DNA of 64,000 nt from Bacillus sp. 123MFChir2 (GCF_000383235.1 NZ_KB910927.1:83362-147361); one strand, 5' to 3'. Counted from the first letter of the stretch, positions 1-9,210 are shown. The notes: generated from the letters alone by a model not told the origin. Made by a program: numbers and translations.

Positions 1-188
1 CGGTGATTTCTTGTATGAGAAGAAGCGCTCATCCGGTTATAAAATACGCCGCTTGGCGGTACAGACGAAAGATCAACATTCCCTTTGTCCAAATGCCATT
101 CTTCATAAGGAAGACCGAGTTCTTCCAATCTTTTCGTTAGATGTCTTGTCCATTCTGTGTTTTCATGAATAATGTGAATCTTCTTCAA
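1..188 (-). CDS. ATP-grasp-like protein, N-terminal part (runs off the window)
   Basis: The first 62 codons of a leftward gene are visible; the rest lies outside the window. The start is a TTG at 188, chosen because an AGAAAGAAGG ribosome site sits just upstream and no ATG fits. The protein begins LKKIHIIHENTEWT and contains FYNRMSASSHTR, a pattern I associate with the N-terminal region of RimK-like ATP-grasp ligases in Bacillus. No ATP-binding residues are in view, so the family call is recognition of the N-terminus only. Substrate unknown. Confidence 0.55.
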   Translation of the reverse strand, partial: MKKIHIIHENTEWTRHLTKRLEELGLPYEEWHLDKGNVDLSSVPPSGVFYNRMSASSHTRNH

Positions 189-383
189 GGGAATACCTTC
201 TTTCTAAAATGTGATTATATTCATTATACTCTTTTTATTAATCTGTAAAATAATAATTTTACAATAACTTAATAAAAAAGACGATATGTATGCAATACCC
301 CTTCACTTGAAAGAATTTGCTCCATCCTAACTAGGAAGTTTGGATAAACATGATAGATAATGGGATTAAGACAAATAAACTTA

Positions 384-558
384 CATATATAAATCCAAAT
401 TAAAAACCTGACATAAACCCCTTTTCTTTTTAGATGGTCAAGAGCGTTTGGCCATGCTTAGAAGTCAGGGCCTTTTTCTGCCACGTGCGAAGTTCAAACA
501 AGAGAGAAAGAGAGTATCCAGTTATTTTTTGTTCAGCATGGGGGCAACAGTACACCTG
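384..558 (+). repeat. bcr1-like interspersed repeat, right end degenerate
   Basis: Starts with ATATATAAATCCAAATTAAA and AACCTGACATAAA, then carries the shared core (TTGGCCATGCTTAGAAG, CTGCCACGTGCGAAG). Similar copies lie near 6212, 8671, 10597, 27690 and 37186. The right terminal repeat is not recognisable and the element runs up to the stop of the GNAT gene at 561. The otherwise gene-free stretch 189-560 holds nothing else I can name. Confidence 0.65.
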
Positions 559-560
559 CC

Positions 561-1115
561 CTAATTGATAATTTCCCACTCTCTTCGTAACATCCCCATT
601 TTAATTGCATCAAAATATTCACCATCTACCATTCTTGCTTGTCTTATTCTTGCTTCTTCTTTCATCCCCAATCTTTCTGCAACTTTCATCATTCTTATAT
701 TTCCTGACCAAGTTGACATCCCTAATCGATGCAAATCAGTAGATTTGAATAGAAAATCAATCCAAAGTTTATAAGCTTCCGTACCATATCCACCGTTCCA
801 GTAATTTTTATCATAAATAACGATACCGGTTTCTAACCAATTCGTATTTTTATCTATCCAATAAGCACCTACCGTTCCAATTAATTGATCTCCAGCGAAG
901 ATAACTAGTGTACTAGGCACATTAGGAATAATTTGCAAGTCTTTCTCCCAACTCTTTAGAAATTCTTCTTTTGTTAATTTAGATTCAGGTATATAAGGAC
1001 CATTCCATTTCTTCGCTTCTTGTTCCTTTTCTTCATACTTCCAATAATATAATTCATCAAGATCCTGGTGAGTTGCTTCTTTCAATACAACTTTTTGTCC
1101 AACGATTTTAGTCAT
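561..1115 (-). CDS. GNAT family N-acetyltransferase (RimJ/RimL-like)
   Basis: A 184-residue acetyltransferase of the RimJ/RimL type, which typically acetylates protein N-termini or small amines with acetyl-CoA; the substrate is unknown. The start at 1115 is chosen over an upstream TTG because AGGAGGA lies ten bases before this ATG. The fold is indicated by TGIVIYDKNYWNGGYGTEA, which matches the acetyl-CoA-binding strand-turn of the family, followed by LHRLGMSTWSGNIRMMKVAE and ERLGMKEEARIR, the usual C-terminal signature. It is monocistronic, between a bcr1-like repeat and the lcfB terminator. Confidence 0.85.
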   Translation of the reverse strand: MTKIVGQKVVLKEATHQDLDELYYWKYEEKEQEAKKWNGPYIPESKLTKEEFLKSWEKDLQIIPNVPSTLVIFAGDQLIGTVGAYWIDKNTNWLETGIVIYDKNYWNGGYGTEAYKLWIDFLFKSTDLHRLGMSTWSGNIRMMKVAERLGMKEEARIRQARMVDGEYFDAIKMGMLRREWEIIN

Positions 1116-1191
1116 AATAAATAACTTTCCTCCTAGGCATCTATCGCATTTATATATTAATTCTATTATAAAAAGAAATACATACAAATAA

Positions 1192-1228
1192 TAAACAGCA
1201 GCTTCAATAAAACAAGCTGCTGTTTTTT
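1192..1228 (-). terminator. terminator after lcfB
   Basis: Hairpin AAACAGCAGCTT / AAGCTGCTGTTTTTT between lcfB and the GNAT gene. In the minus direction it follows the lcfB stop within ten bases; T-runs on both sides suggest it may work both ways. Confidence 0.75.
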
Positions 1229-1236
1229 CATTCCCC

Positions 1237-2769
1237 TTATACTTGCATCGCTTTCTCTTTCAACGCTCTTCTTAAAATCTTACCTGTCGTATTTTTCGGA
1301 AGTTCTTCTAAAAACTCAATGCTGCTTGGTATTTTATATCTTGCCAGGTGAAGCGCACAATACGCCATCAGTTCTTCCACTGTCACAGTTGGCATTTTCG
1401 GTACGACGTATGCTTTCACGGCTTCGCCTAAATTTTCATCTGGAACACCGATTACAACAACTTCCGCGATTGCCTCGTGCATGTATAACACTTCTTCTAC
1501 TTCGCGCGGGTAGACGTTATAACCACCAACAAGAACGATATCTTTTTTCCGGTCTACAATATAAAAATAACCCTCTTCGTCCATTTTTGCTAAGTCGCCT
1601 GTGTAAAGCCAGCCATCCTTAAGTGTTGCAGCTGTATCTTCTGGTGCTTTGTAATAGCCCTTCATAACATTCGGACCGCGAACAATTAGTTCTCCTACTT
1701 CACCAACCGGTACTTCCTCACCCATTTCATTTACAACTTTGTTTTCCACATTTTGAACGCTCGTTCCGATTGAACCTGCTTTACGTGGACGATCAATTGG
1801 ATTAAAACATGTTACAGGTGATGCCTCTGATAAGCCATACCCTTCTGAGACAATAACGCCAAATCGTTTTTCAAAGTTTTTAAGAAGGGCAACGGGCATT
1901 GACGCACCGCCAGAAATGCAAAAACGAAGCGTATGAACATCCTCTGCACTTGCTTCTTCATATAAATATAAATAATTATACATCGTTGGTACACCGGCAA
2001 ATATTGTAGCTTCATATGTACTGCAAATGCGAAATACTTCTTTCGGACTAAACTTCGGCAACAGTAAAATCGTGGCGCCGTTTACAATTGGCGCATTGAC
2101 AGCAACCGTTAAACAAAACACATGAAACATTGGTAGCGCCGCAACGACACGGTCATGCTCTGAATACTGTAAATACGAAGCAACATCGCTCGCATTGCTA
2201 TATAAATTTTTGTGCGTTAACATCGCGCCCTTTGGCTTTCCTGTCGTGCCTGATGTGTATAAAATTACAGCCACGTCTTCTTCTTGTATATCTGGACCTT
2301 GGAAAGTAAGGTCTCCGCCCACTATTACACTCGTAAACGTTTTCATTTTTTCGGTTTCTTCATGAGTTAAATCTGCTGTTGTTTCACAAATAATGATGTT
2401 TTCAATAGAAGGAAGTCTAGATGTAAGAGATTGCATAACTGGTAGAAGGATGTCTAGTGTGATGATTGCTTTAACGTCTCCGTTTTGTAAAATGTAATAT
2501 AGTTCATCCGGTGTATAAATCGGATTGACTGGAACAACCGTTGCCCCGGCACGCATTGCTCCGTATAAACCGATCAAAAAGTGCGGCGAATTTCCAACAA
2601 TTAATGCGACATTGTCCCCTTTTCCAATGCCCATTTTTGCTAAACTACTCGAAAACTTTATGACCATTTCGTTAAATTGGTCATAAGATACCGACTGATC
2701 CTGAAAAATATAAGCCGGCTTGTCCCCCTTCTTTTTCACCGTTTCGGCTAATCTGTGAACGAGATTCAC
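1237..2769 (-). CDS. lcfB: long-chain fatty acid-CoA ligase LcfB (YhfL-like)
   Basis: A 510-residue acyl-CoA synthetase of the adenylate-forming superfamily that activates fatty acids with ATP and CoA. Visible motifs in order: [14 protein letters not shown] (P-loop-like A3, about residue 172), [10 protein letters not shown] (A5), [17 protein letters not shown] with DRKKD (A7-A8 hinge) and [15 protein letters not shown] near the end, carrying the catalytic lysine. Length matches B. subtilis LcfB. The start is GTG with GGTGGGGG upstream. The upstream neighbours lplJ and yhfI are the same neighbours as in B. subtilis, but a terminator separates lplJ from this gene, so it probably has its own promoter in 2770-2860. 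Confidence 0.92.
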   Translation of the reverse strand: MNLVHRLAETVKKKGDKPAYIFQDQSVSYDQFNEMVIKFSSSLAKMGIGKGDNVALIVGNSPHFLIGLYGAMRAGATVVPVNPIYTPDELYYILQNGDVKAIITLDILLPVMQSLTSRLPSIENIIICETTADLTHEETEKMKTFTSVIVGGDLTFQGPDIQEEDVAVILYTSGTTGKPKGAMLTHKNLYSNASDVASYLQYSEHDRVVAALPMFHVFCLTVAVNAPIVNGATILLLPKFSPKEVFRICSTYEATIFAGVPTMYNYLYLYEEASAEDVHTLRFCISGGASMPVALLKNFEKRFGVIVSEGYGLSEASPVTCFNPIDRPRKAGSIGTSVQNVENKVVNEMGEEVPVGEVGELIVRGPNVMKGYYKAPEDTAATLKDGWLYTGDLAKMDEEGYFYIVDRKKDIVLVGGYNVYPREVEEVLYMHEAIAEVVVIGVPDENLGEAVKAYVVPKMPTVTVEELMAYCALHLARYKIPSSIEFLEELPKNTTGKILRRALKEKAMQV

Positions 2770-2863
2770 AATACCCCCACCTTTTATAAAAATTTAAAAA
2801 ATTCTAAATACATTATATTAAAAGAAAATTACAGGTGCAAGGTACATTTCATAAAACATATAT

Positions 2864-2899
2864 AAAAAAACAACCATACGTAAGATATGGTTGTTTTTC
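2864..2899 (-). terminator. terminator after lplJ
   Basis: Near-perfect hairpin AAAAACAACCATA / TATGGTTGTTTTT just below the lplJ stop, separating it from lcfB. Confidence 0.8.
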
Positions 2900-2905
2900 A
2901 TACAG

Positions 2906-3895
2906 TTAAAAGAATAAAGATAAGAAATCTTCTTTTGTTATATTGCCAAAATAATGTGGCACTTCCACATCAGCTAGCGCCGCCGAAAATGCTTCTTTAT
3001 CAAACACCTTACCACTTAAGCGCTCTTCGATGTCACGTACATCGAGGGCGCCGAAAAAGTCCCCGTAAATCTTGCATTCTGAGACTACGCCTTTTTGTAC
3101 TTCTAACCGAACATCTACTTGTCCAACTGGGAAACGATGTGAATGCTGCAAGTTAAATTTTGGAGATTTCCCGTAGTTCCAATCCCAATTTCGATAACGT
3201 TCTTCTGAGATTTTATGGATTTCTTGCCAATCTTCTTCTGTTAATTCGTATGTTGGAATTTCACTTTCTCCTTCAAAAATATTTTCTAAAAGGAGCTGTT
3301 TAAATTCTTCAATTGTAACTTTTTCATTCAAAAATTCCGCAATATTTGCAACGCGGCTACGAATCGATTTAATTCCTTTTGATTGAATTTTATCCAATTT
3401 TACATTTAACGCCGACACAACATGGTCAATTTCGGAATCAAACAATAACGTACCGTGACTAAACATACGTCCTTTTGTAGAAAACTGAGCGTTACCAGAA
3501 ATTTTTCTTCCTTCTGCTAAAATATCATTGCGGCCGCTTAGTTCAGCGTTAATTCCCAATTTCCCAAGTGCTACTGTCACCGGCTCTGTAAACTTCTTAA
3601 AGTTATGAAAACTATCTCCGTCATCTTTCGTGATAAAGCTAAAATTTAAGTTCCCTAAATCATGATACACAGCGCCGCCGCCAGAAAGACGTCTTACAAC
3701 ATGGATTCCCTTTTCACGTACGTAATCAGCATTAATTTCTTCCACTGTGTTTTGATTCTTCCCGATAATGATAGATGGCTCATTAATGTAAAACAGTAAA
3801 TACGTTTCATTAATATCTAAATTTTTTACACAATATTCTTCAATTGCTAAGTTAATCGTTGGGTCTGTAATTCCTTTATTATCGATAAATAACAT
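2906..3895 (-). CDS. lplJ: lipoate-protein ligase LplJ
   Basis: A 329-residue LplA-type ligase that attaches free lipoate, via lipoyl-AMP, to E2 subunits and GcvH. Visible are the substrate-binding RRLSGGGAVYHDLGNLNFSF loop (about residues 68-87), the KISGNAQ lysine motif and RMFSHGTLLFDS, all diagnostic of the family, followed by the C-terminal accessory domain. The ribosome site GAGGTGG is close to the ATG. It starts nine bases after the yhfI stop, so the two form an operon, as in B. subtilis yhfI-lplJ. Confidence 0.94.
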   Translation of the reverse strand: MLFIDNKGITDPTINLAIEEYCVKNLDINETYLLFYINEPSIIIGKNQNTVEEINADYVREKGIHVVRRLSGGGAVYHDLGNLNFSFITKDDGDSFHNFKKFTEPVTVALGKLGINAELSGRNDILAEGRKISGNAQFSTKGRMFSHGTLLFDSEIDHVVSALNVKLDKIQSKGIKSIRSRVANIAEFLNEKVTIEEFKQLLLENIFEGESEIPTYELTEEDWQEIHKISEERYRNWDWNYGKSPKFNLQHSHRFPVGQVDVRLEVQKGVVSECKIYGDFFGALDVRDIEERLSGKVFDKEAFSAALADVEVPHYFGNITKEDFLSLFF

Positions 3896-3904
3896 CGTTC
3901 CACC

Positions 3905-4639
3905 TCAAGATTCCCAAACGTAACCGCTATGTGCAAGTACGATACGGCCGTTAAAAATTTGTTTTGCTTCCGTTACTAAATCTGATAATTCCCCTGTATG
4001 TGGCAAATGAGTTAAAAGTAGTTCCCCTACATTAGCTTGTTTTGCAATTTCTCCTGCTTCTGTACTATTCATATGCCCAGCTTTTGAGCCATCTTGATGC
4101 GCATACATATTACATTCACAAATAAATACATCTGCATTTTGTGCAAAGGAAACAAACTTTGGCATGTAACTAGAATCTGCTGTATATACAACAGTTTTCC
4201 CACCTGCTGTAATACGCATTGCAAAACATATAGCAGGATGCACTGTTTGTAAGAAGGAAATGGTAAATGGACCAATTTGTAATGTATCCGCCGGATTATA
4301 AGGAACCCCTTTTGTATACGGTATATGTGTTAACGATGCAAAACCTTTTGCATCGAAGGTATGTCCATAAATCGGCAGTTCTGGTAATGCACCATTTGTC
4401 ATGCTTGTAATTAAACGTGCATACTGAAGTACCCCAATATCAGCAACATGATCGTGATGATAATGAGACAATAGAACAGCATCTATGTCAGAAGGCTTTA
4501 TGTATGTTTGCAACTGTGCTAGTACACCGCTGCCACAGTCAACAAGTAAACGAAAGTCATCGTGTTCAAATAAATATCCAGACGTTGCTTCTCCCGCCTC
4601 CGGAAAACCGCCCCAAAAGCCGACAACCGTCATTTTCAT
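3905..4639 (-). CDS. yhfI: MBL-fold metal-dependent hydrolase (YhfI-like)
   Basis: A 244-residue metallo-beta-lactamase-fold protein of the RNase Z-like group. The metal-binding motif SHYHHDHVAD lies at about residues 57-66; further ligands are VHPAI, YTADSS, the LLTHLPH segment and HSGY at the end. The substrate is not known for YhfI homologues; a phosphodiesterase role is possible but not shown. It is the first gene of an operon with lplJ. GAAAGGATG precedes the ATG. Confidence 0.88.
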   Translation of the reverse strand: MKMTVVGFWGGFPEAGEATSGYLFEHDDFRLLVDCGSGVLAQLQTYIKPSDIDAVLLSHYHHDHVADIGVLQYARLITSMTNGALPELPIYGHTFDAKGFASLTHIPYTKGVPYNPADTLQIGPFTISFLQTVHPAICFAMRITAGGKTVVYTADSSYMPKFVSFAQNADVFICECNMYAHQDGSKAGHMNSTEAGEIAKQANVGELLLTHLPHTGELSDLVTEAKQIFNGRIVLAHSGYVWES

Positions 4640-4799
4640 ATGTGTTCATCCTTTCTGTTTCATTTTCTCTCTTACATTCTTAACTATAATGGATTTTCTA
4701 CACATTTTCATTATTTTGAAATTTGTTATAAAACAGTTGTTGACTTTAATTATTTGTACTAATACAATGTTAGTAAGAAATGGAAATGGAGGGATTTAC

Positions 4800-4928
4800 A
4801 TGATAGATCAACCGATGGAGTTTTTTAGAAATTTACCGGCAAAAACTTGTTCCAATTGCGGGAGAGAGATTGATGAGCAGCACGAAGCATACCACAATAA
4901 ATGCGAAGATTGTACGCACGAAGAATAA
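4800..4928 (+). CDS. yhfH: YhfH-family small protein
   Basis: A 42-residue protein with two CxxC pairs (CSNC and CEDC), consistent with a small zinc ribbon. The start at 4800 is preceded by TGGAGGG; longer readings from further upstream lack a ribosome site. It is divergent from yhfI, as in B. subtilis. The function of the family is unknown. Confidence 0.85.
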   Translation: MIDQPMEFFRNLPAKTCSNCGREIDEQHEAYHNKCEDCTHEE

Positions 4929-4949
4929 TAGATTGTAAACATAGAAAAA

Positions 4950-4972
4950 CCTAGCAGATATCATCTACTAGG
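4950..4972. terminator. shared hairpin between yhfH and the LacI gene
   Basis: Inverted repeat CCTAGCAGAT-ATC-ATCTACTAGG overlaps the LacI stop codon and follows yhfH by about 20 bases. T-runs are weak, so terminator function is less certain than the structure. Confidence 0.5.
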
Positions 4973-5981
4973 CTAGCATCATTGTACTTTTCACCGTTGA
5001 ACCTTTCACCAAGAGCTCCAGTTCAAACTCGTACACTTCTTTATTTCGATAATTTTTCGTATGAATTTTATCCATCATCAGTTCCACAACTTTATGTGCC
5101 ATATCATCAATTGGCTGATCAATTGTTGTAATACCTGAATCTGTAATTTGTGATAAGAACTGATTATTAAAACCAACTACAGCTAAATCATCAGGAATGC
5201 TCCAGCCCTTTTTGCTTGCTTCTGCGATGATTCCTGCTGCGACCTCATCTCCCCCTGCCAAAATAGCGGTAGGATTTTTTTTGTCTTCCAAAAACTCATA
5301 AAATATATTTTTCCCATCTTCAATAGAGTAAGCGCTTTCAACGAAGTCAATTGACTCCACTTGTTTACTCGCTTCTGTTACAGCACGCAAAAAGCCCATT
5401 TTTCTCTGTTGATTAATTACCTTTGTCTCTCTGCCACGACAGAATACAAGATGATGGTACCCTTGATCTAATACATGTTTCGCAGCTATGTATGCTCCTT
5501 GTGCATGATCAAAGTTTACAGTTGGGATGTTTGCTTCTTCAATATATTCATTGCATAAAACAATCGGTCCATGCTGTAAATAAGGCTCAACATCCTCCCA
5601 AGCATTTTCAAGTGAACATAAAATAATCCCATCTACTTGTTTCGTAGATAATAGCTGTAAATACTCCATCTCTTTCTCTGGTAAATATCTTGTTTGACAA
5701 ATAATCAGTTTATATTTATGATCTGAAGCTACCATTTCAATTGCCTCAATAAATTTACTGAAAAAAGGATTTGTCACACGTGGAACCAACACTGCAATTG
5801 TTTCCGTCTTTTGCTTACGTAGTCTTCTCGCCGCAGAATTCGGAACAAATCCAAGATGTTTCATTGCTAATTGTACTCTCTTTTTCTTTTCGTCCGATAC
5901 ATACGGATGGTTATTAATCACCCGAGAAACCGTTGTTCTTGATAACCCCGCTAATTTCGCTACGTCCTCGATAGTCGACAC
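4968..5981 (-). CDS. LacI-family transcriptional regulator
   Basis: A 337-residue repressor: an N-terminal LacI helix-turn-helix (TIEDVAKLAGLSRTTVSRVI, residues 3-22), a hinge rich in arginine (NSAARRLRKQKT) and a periplasmic-binding-like sensor domain (IAVLVPRVTNPFF through VGFNNQFLS). The GTG at 5981 is chosen because GGGGGAAATTTC precedes it and the DNA-binding domain starts immediately; a much longer N-terminal extension has no support. A cre-type palindrome lies at 5999-6013, in the promoter or leader. The effector is unknown. The only sugar gene nearby is a fructokinase fragment at 8897. Confidence 0.88.
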   Translation of the reverse strand: MSTIEDVAKLAGLSRTTVSRVINNHPYVSDEKKKRVQLAMKHLGFVPNSAARRLRKQKTETIAVLVPRVTNPFFSKFIEAIEMVASDHKYKLIICQTRYLPEKEMEYLQLLSTKQVDGIILCSLENAWEDVEPYLQHGPIVLCNEYIEEANIPTVNFDHAQGAYIAAKHVLDQGYHHLVFCRGRETKVINQQRKMGFLRAVTEASKQVESIDFVESAYSIEDGKNIFYEFLEDKKNPTAILAGGDEVAAGIIAEASKKGWSIPDDLAVVGFNNQFLSQITDSGITTIDQPIDDMAHKVVELMMDKIHTKNYRNKEVYEFELELLVKGSTVKSTMMLA

Positions 5982-5998
5982 GAAATTTCCCCCTTTAA

Positions 5999-6013
5999 AT
6001 GAAAACGTTTTCT
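5999..6013. promoter_or_regulatory. cre-like operator upstream of the LacI gene
   Basis: ATGAAAACGTTTTCT matches the catabolite-response consensus WTGNAANCGNWNNCW at every defined position. It lies 18 bases upstream of the LacI start, so it may be a CcpA site or the regulator's own operator. Confidence 0.7.
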
Positions 6014-6211
6014 TAATTAGAATTATATAGTATATAATTGGAAACTGCAACATACCTTGTAAAGAAAATACTATATTAATATTGTAAATGTTAAAAACGA
6101 GGAAAGAATAGTTGTAAACAGTAGAAAAAATAGCGTTATAGAGGGACATCAAGTTAATCTTTCAATAGACATAAAATGGATCATCTTCCCCGTAATATCC
6201 ATAGAAATATG

Positions 6212-6352
6212 ATCTATATATATTAAACACACAAGTCATCGTTATGCAAAATACCATATGACCGCTACTTGCTTTCTTCTTTTGTTTCAAATCTGGCATG
6301 TGGCAGACCGTTTCCATGCGAGGCCAGACAATCTCATCCATCTAAAAAGGGA
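6212..6352 (-). repeat. degenerate bcr1-like repeat
   Basis: Read on the minus strand it shows the family order: TTTAGATGGATGAGA, TCTGGCC, a CTGCCACATGC-like core, AAGCAAGTAGCGGTCAT, then a TATATATAGATC end. It is clearly related to the copies at 27690 and 37186 but diverged and shortened. It occupies most of the gene-free interval between the LacI gene and the chemoreceptor. Confidence 0.5.
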
Positions 6353-6446
6353 CTGTCCCAAAAGGGTAAGTTCCTCCAAAATGTAAAAATAAAAAGGAGT
6401 GTCACATAGTCAAAAATTCGACTTATGGGGCAGCTCCTTCTTTTTT
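6353..6446 (-). terminator. long imperfect hairpin after the chemoreceptor gene
   Basis: GGGACTGTCCC and AAAGGAGTG on one side and GGGGCAGCTCCTTCTTTTTT on the other form an imperfect stem. It lies just past the chemoreceptor stop (6467) and probably terminates that transcript. Confidence 0.5.
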
Positions 6447-6466
6447 ATTATATTTACAAATAAATT

Positions 6467-8185
6467 TTATTCTTCAATTTTAAATTGCGAAATTAACCTT
6501 TCTAATTCTTTGATTTTCCCCTTTACTTGCATAGACTGATTTGTTATTTCTGTAATGGATGATGCTTGTGTTTGAATTGCTTGTACAGTCTCATTCGTAT
6601 CTTTCGCTACTCCTGTAGAAGTTTCTGATACTACTGATAATGAAGCGTTAACTTCTTCCGTCCCAGCAGACATTTCTTCAGTTGTAGCTGATACTTCTTG
6701 AATTTGACTTGTTATCTTATGAATATCTGTCATAATTGTTGAAAATGCTCGGTCTGCTTCATTAGCGGTATTTTTTCCTTGCGCCGCTTCTTCTTGTCCT
6801 TTTTTCATAATTTGAACGGTATCTTTTGTATCTTGTTGGATAGATTTAATTAGGTCATTAATTTCATTTGCAGATTGCTTTGATTGTTCGGCTAAGTCTC
6901 TTACTTCTGCTGCAACAACTGCAAACCCTTTCCCATTGTCCCCTGCACGTGCGGCTTCAATTGCAGCATTTAAAGCAAGAAGGTTTGTTTGTTCCGCAAT
7001 ATTCGTAATGGCATTTAAAGCTTTATCTATGTCTTGCGTGCGCGTAACAAGACGCTCTATCACTTTAGACGTTTCTTCAACAACTTTGTGGACGCTATTC
7101 ATTTGTGTAATAGATTGCTGGATTACTTTACTTCCATTGTTTATACGCTCTGTCGTAACAATAGATATTTCCGCAACAGTAGAAGCCGATTCGGCTACAG
7201 TTTGAACTCCACTAGCTACGTCATTCATTGCTATTGAACTTTCTTGCATACTCGTAACTTGCCCTTCTATTTGTTTGTTCACTTCATAAATCGTTTGAAC
7301 TGCTTCGTTAGAGATTTGAGATGCCTGTTTCGTATTTTGCAGCATACTATCAGTAGAGGAAGTAACTTCTTGTGTTGTTACCTTTATTTTCCCAATTAGT
7401 TGTTGTAGATTGTCTAACATATGATTAAAAGAGGTAACTATTTTTCCTAATTCATCATTCGCTTGATAAGAAGTACGTACTACTAAATTTCCGTCTGCTA
7501 CTTCTTGCATATCATGCTGTAATAAAGCAATTGGGCGTTGAATAGCTATTTTAATGATATATCCAATAAATATAATAACTGCAACCGATACCACCGAAAT
7601 AATGATAAACATCAGTATTGTAGTTTGTGCACTACTAGCATTACTTTTCTGTAATTGCTCTGCATTTTCACCATTATACTTAATAAGTTTTTTAATACCG
7701 TTAATTGAGTTTTGCATAATAGGCTCAACTTCTTTTAAATAATAAGCATAAGCCTCTTCATTTTTATTTTGCATTGCTAAATTTTGCCCTTCACGGAATC
7801 GTTTCCTTAACTCTTGATAATCTTTTTGAAAATCCTCATATAATTGTTTTTCTTCTTTGGCGCTAATTTTAGACTCGAATTTTTTAAATAATTCATCATT
7901 TTGTTTACGTACTTTATCTATATGATCTACTAGTTCTTTATCCTTTTTTTCATCAGTTGTGTTCATCAGTTCCATAAAATTGTAATTCATATAGTAAAAG
8001 TTAGATTCTACAGATTCTATCCAGTAAATCGGAAGTAACCTGTCGTCATACATACTTGTAGAAGCCTCACCTGTCTTTTTTAATGCGACAACTCCTATAA
8101 TTGATAAGAGAATGCATGCAATACTAGCTGTAATCATTAATAGATTTAATTTCGTGCTAATTTTACCGTTTTTTATAAATAACAT
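6467..8185 (-). CDS. methyl-accepting chemotaxis protein
   Basis: A 572-residue transmembrane chemoreceptor. Order: N-terminal TM (about 13-33), an extracellular four-helix-bundle sensor of the 4HB_MCP type (35-190), a second TM (190-212, [20 protein letters not shown]), a HAMP domain (213-265) and a long coiled-coil signalling domain. The hairpin tip reads [19 protein letters not shown] followed by [16 protein letters not shown], the CheA/CheW contact region. Glutamine and glutamate pairs flanking it are likely methylation sites. The ligand is unknown. Transcribed alone, with a ribosome site AAGGAAGG upstream. Confidence 0.95.
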   Translation of the reverse strand: MLFIKNGKISTKLNLLMITASIACILLSIIGVVALKKTGEASTSMYDDRLLPIYWIESVESNFYYMNYNFMELMNTTDEKKDKELVDHIDKVRKQNDELFKKFESKISAKEEKQLYEDFQKDYQELRKRFREGQNLAMQNKNEEAYAYYLKEVEPIMQNSINGIKKLIKYNGENAEQLQKSNASSAQTTILMFIIISVVSVAVIIFIGYIIKIAIQRPIALLQHDMQEVADGNLVVRTSYQANDELGKIVTSFNHMLDNLQQLIGKIKVTTQEVTSSTDSMLQNTKQASQISNEAVQTIYEVNKQIEGQVTSMQESSIAMNDVASGVQTVAESASTVAEISIVTTERINNGSKVIQQSITQMNSVHKVVEETSKVIERLVTRTQDIDKALNAITNIAEQTNLLALNAAIEAARAGDNGKGFAVVAAEVRDLAEQSKQSANEINDLIKSIQQDTKDTVQIMKKGQEEAAQGKNTANEADRAFSTIMTDIHKITSQIQEVSATTEEMSAGTEEVNASLSVVSETSTGVAKDTNETVQAIQTQASSITEITNQSMQVKGKIKELERLISQFKIEE

Positions 8186-8381
8186 TTACACCCCGACCTT
8201 CCTTTTATCCTAATATTTAATTATATGGTTATATTTTGAAAACAAAAAAGTAAAAAATAATAATTTTCCCCTTTTTTGCAATAAAACCCCATCTTAATTA
8301 CTGCGTATAGAATGGATTCCTCTTCTTATTATAGCAATGTAATATCTTGGGATTTTATGAAATATTGCATATGAAAATACG

Positions 8382-8410
8382 TTGTAAAATTTACCATTTT
8401 ATATTAAAAT
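8382..8410 (+). promoter_or_regulatory. candidate sigma-A promoter for the 22-codon peptide gene
   Basis: TTGTAA (8382-8387), a 17-base spacer, then TAAAAT (8405-8410), about 60 bases upstream of the small ORF at 8473. Inferred from motif match only. Confidence 0.4.
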
Positions 8411-8472
8411 AGTGTTATAAATGCATCATTAAATGTTCAGAAAATAAAGATAGATTATCTACAGAAATCGAA

Positions 8473-8541
8473 ATGGCAGTTTTAAAATTTCTAGGTGCAC
8501 TAATTCCATTAGTAAAGGATCTTTTAAAAGCAGTAATGTAA
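8473..8541 (+). CDS. 22-residue amphipathic peptide, phenol-soluble-modulin-like
   Basis: A very short ORF beginning MAVLKFLGALIP and ending VKDLLKAVM: one uninterrupted hydrophobic/cationic segment with lysines at 5, 15 and 19 and one aspartate at 16. Length and composition resemble staphylococcal alpha-type phenol-soluble modulins and other leaderless membrane-active peptides. A strong rho-independent terminator follows at 8576 and a plausible promoter precedes it. Weak point: there is no clear GGAGG before the ATG, and a small AGATA/TATCT hairpin lies in the leader. The toxin-like role is inference from composition. Confidence 0.45.
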   Translation: MAVLKFLGALIPLVKDLLKAVM

Positions 8542-8575
8542 GTGGTATTTGTTGCCATTATATTTTACAATTACT

Positions 8576-8614
8576 ATACAAATGACCTGTGTATTGAACA
8601 CAGGTCATTTGTAT
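8576..8614 (+). terminator. terminator after the 22-codon peptide gene
   Basis: Perfect 17-bp stem ATACAAATGACCTGTGT / ACACAGGTCATTTGTAT with a five-base loop, starting 34 bases after the peptide stop codon. It ends no other plus-strand gene. Confidence 0.75.
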
Positions 8615-8670
8615 GTATTCCGCTTTCTTTTACTTGTTGTTCCGAAATAGAAGCTCTAACTGTGAAAGAT

Positions 8671-8790
8671 AATATATAAATCTAAATTAAAAACCTGACA
8701 TAAAACCATTCTTTTTCGCTGGGCGAGAGCATCTGGCCATGCATAGAAGCGACTTAGATGTTAAAAAGTCAATTTGTATTTATATATATG
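8671..8790 (+). repeat. bcr1-like repeat with internal deletion
   Basis: Left end TATATAAATCTAAATT and CCTGACAT mirrors right end ATGTTAAAAAGTCAATTTG and TATTTATATA as imperfect inverted repeats of about 30 bases. The middle jumps from TGGCCATGCATAGAAGCGA to the right arm, so about 70 bases of the fuller copy at 27690 are missing. Confidence 0.7.
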
Positions 8791-8813
8791 TACCATTTTT
8801 ATAAGTTTTGTAG

Positions 8814-8873
8814 CTACTCAGTCACTCTATGAAAAACCGATAGAAAAGCATTTTTTCAAGTGATCGAGTGGGA
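8814..8873 (+). repeat. left arm of a second repeat family
   Basis: CTACTCAGTCACTCTATGAA and AAAGCATTTTTTCAAG match the left arms of repeats at 54111 (plus) and 15165-15295 (minus). The shared core is missing here. It abuts the fructokinase remnant. Confidence 0.55.
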
Positions 8874-8896
8874 CGTATTTTCGCTGTAATTATAGC

Positions 8897-9045
8897 TCAC
8901 CCTTGAAGTAGCTTGTAAATATCTTCTTTTACAGGAATGGAAGATATTGCTCCTTTTCCTGTTGTAGTAAGAGCCCCGCTTGCATTTGCAAATGTTAATA
9001 TTTCCTGCCAATGCATATGAAGCACCTCTTCTCCATCATTATGGA
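8897..9045 (-). pseudogene. fructokinase (PfkB family) C-terminal remnant
   Basis: A 49-codon open stretch on the minus strand ending in TGA, with no start and a stop codon just upstream. It reads WQEILTFANASGALTTTGKG and AISSIPVKEDIYKLLQG, which matches the last segment of PfkB-type fructokinases (the FANAxGALTTTxxGAI signature). The other roughly 270 residues, including the catalytic GAGD loop, are gone. It suggests a lost sugar-utilisation gene, possibly once linked to the LacI regulator at 4968. Confidence 0.65.
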
Positions 9046-9210
9046 TTTATATACTTTGAAAATCAAAAGTATTTGTATTCTCATACATCGAAAACCCAAC
9101 CTTACAATTTCGTAAGATTAATGTAATAATTATAAATTGTCCCTAATTTATGTTTTTTTGTAAAATAATAGATATAAAAGTTATTCAAATTATTTTCAGG
9201 GGGAACAATC

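Noticed and set aside
565-774. Plus-strand open frame opposite the GNAT gene
   Set aside because: Fully antisense to a well-supported acetyltransferase and no ribosome site.
4485-4799. Longer N-terminus for the YhfH-like protein
   Set aside because: It would read through the yhfI gene and its promoter; the family is about 42-46 residues and TGGAGGG fits the ATG at 4800.
5982-6152. 57-codon N-terminal extension of the LacI regulator
   Set aside because: It would precede the DNA-binding domain, covers the cre-like site and promoter, and lacks a ribosome site.
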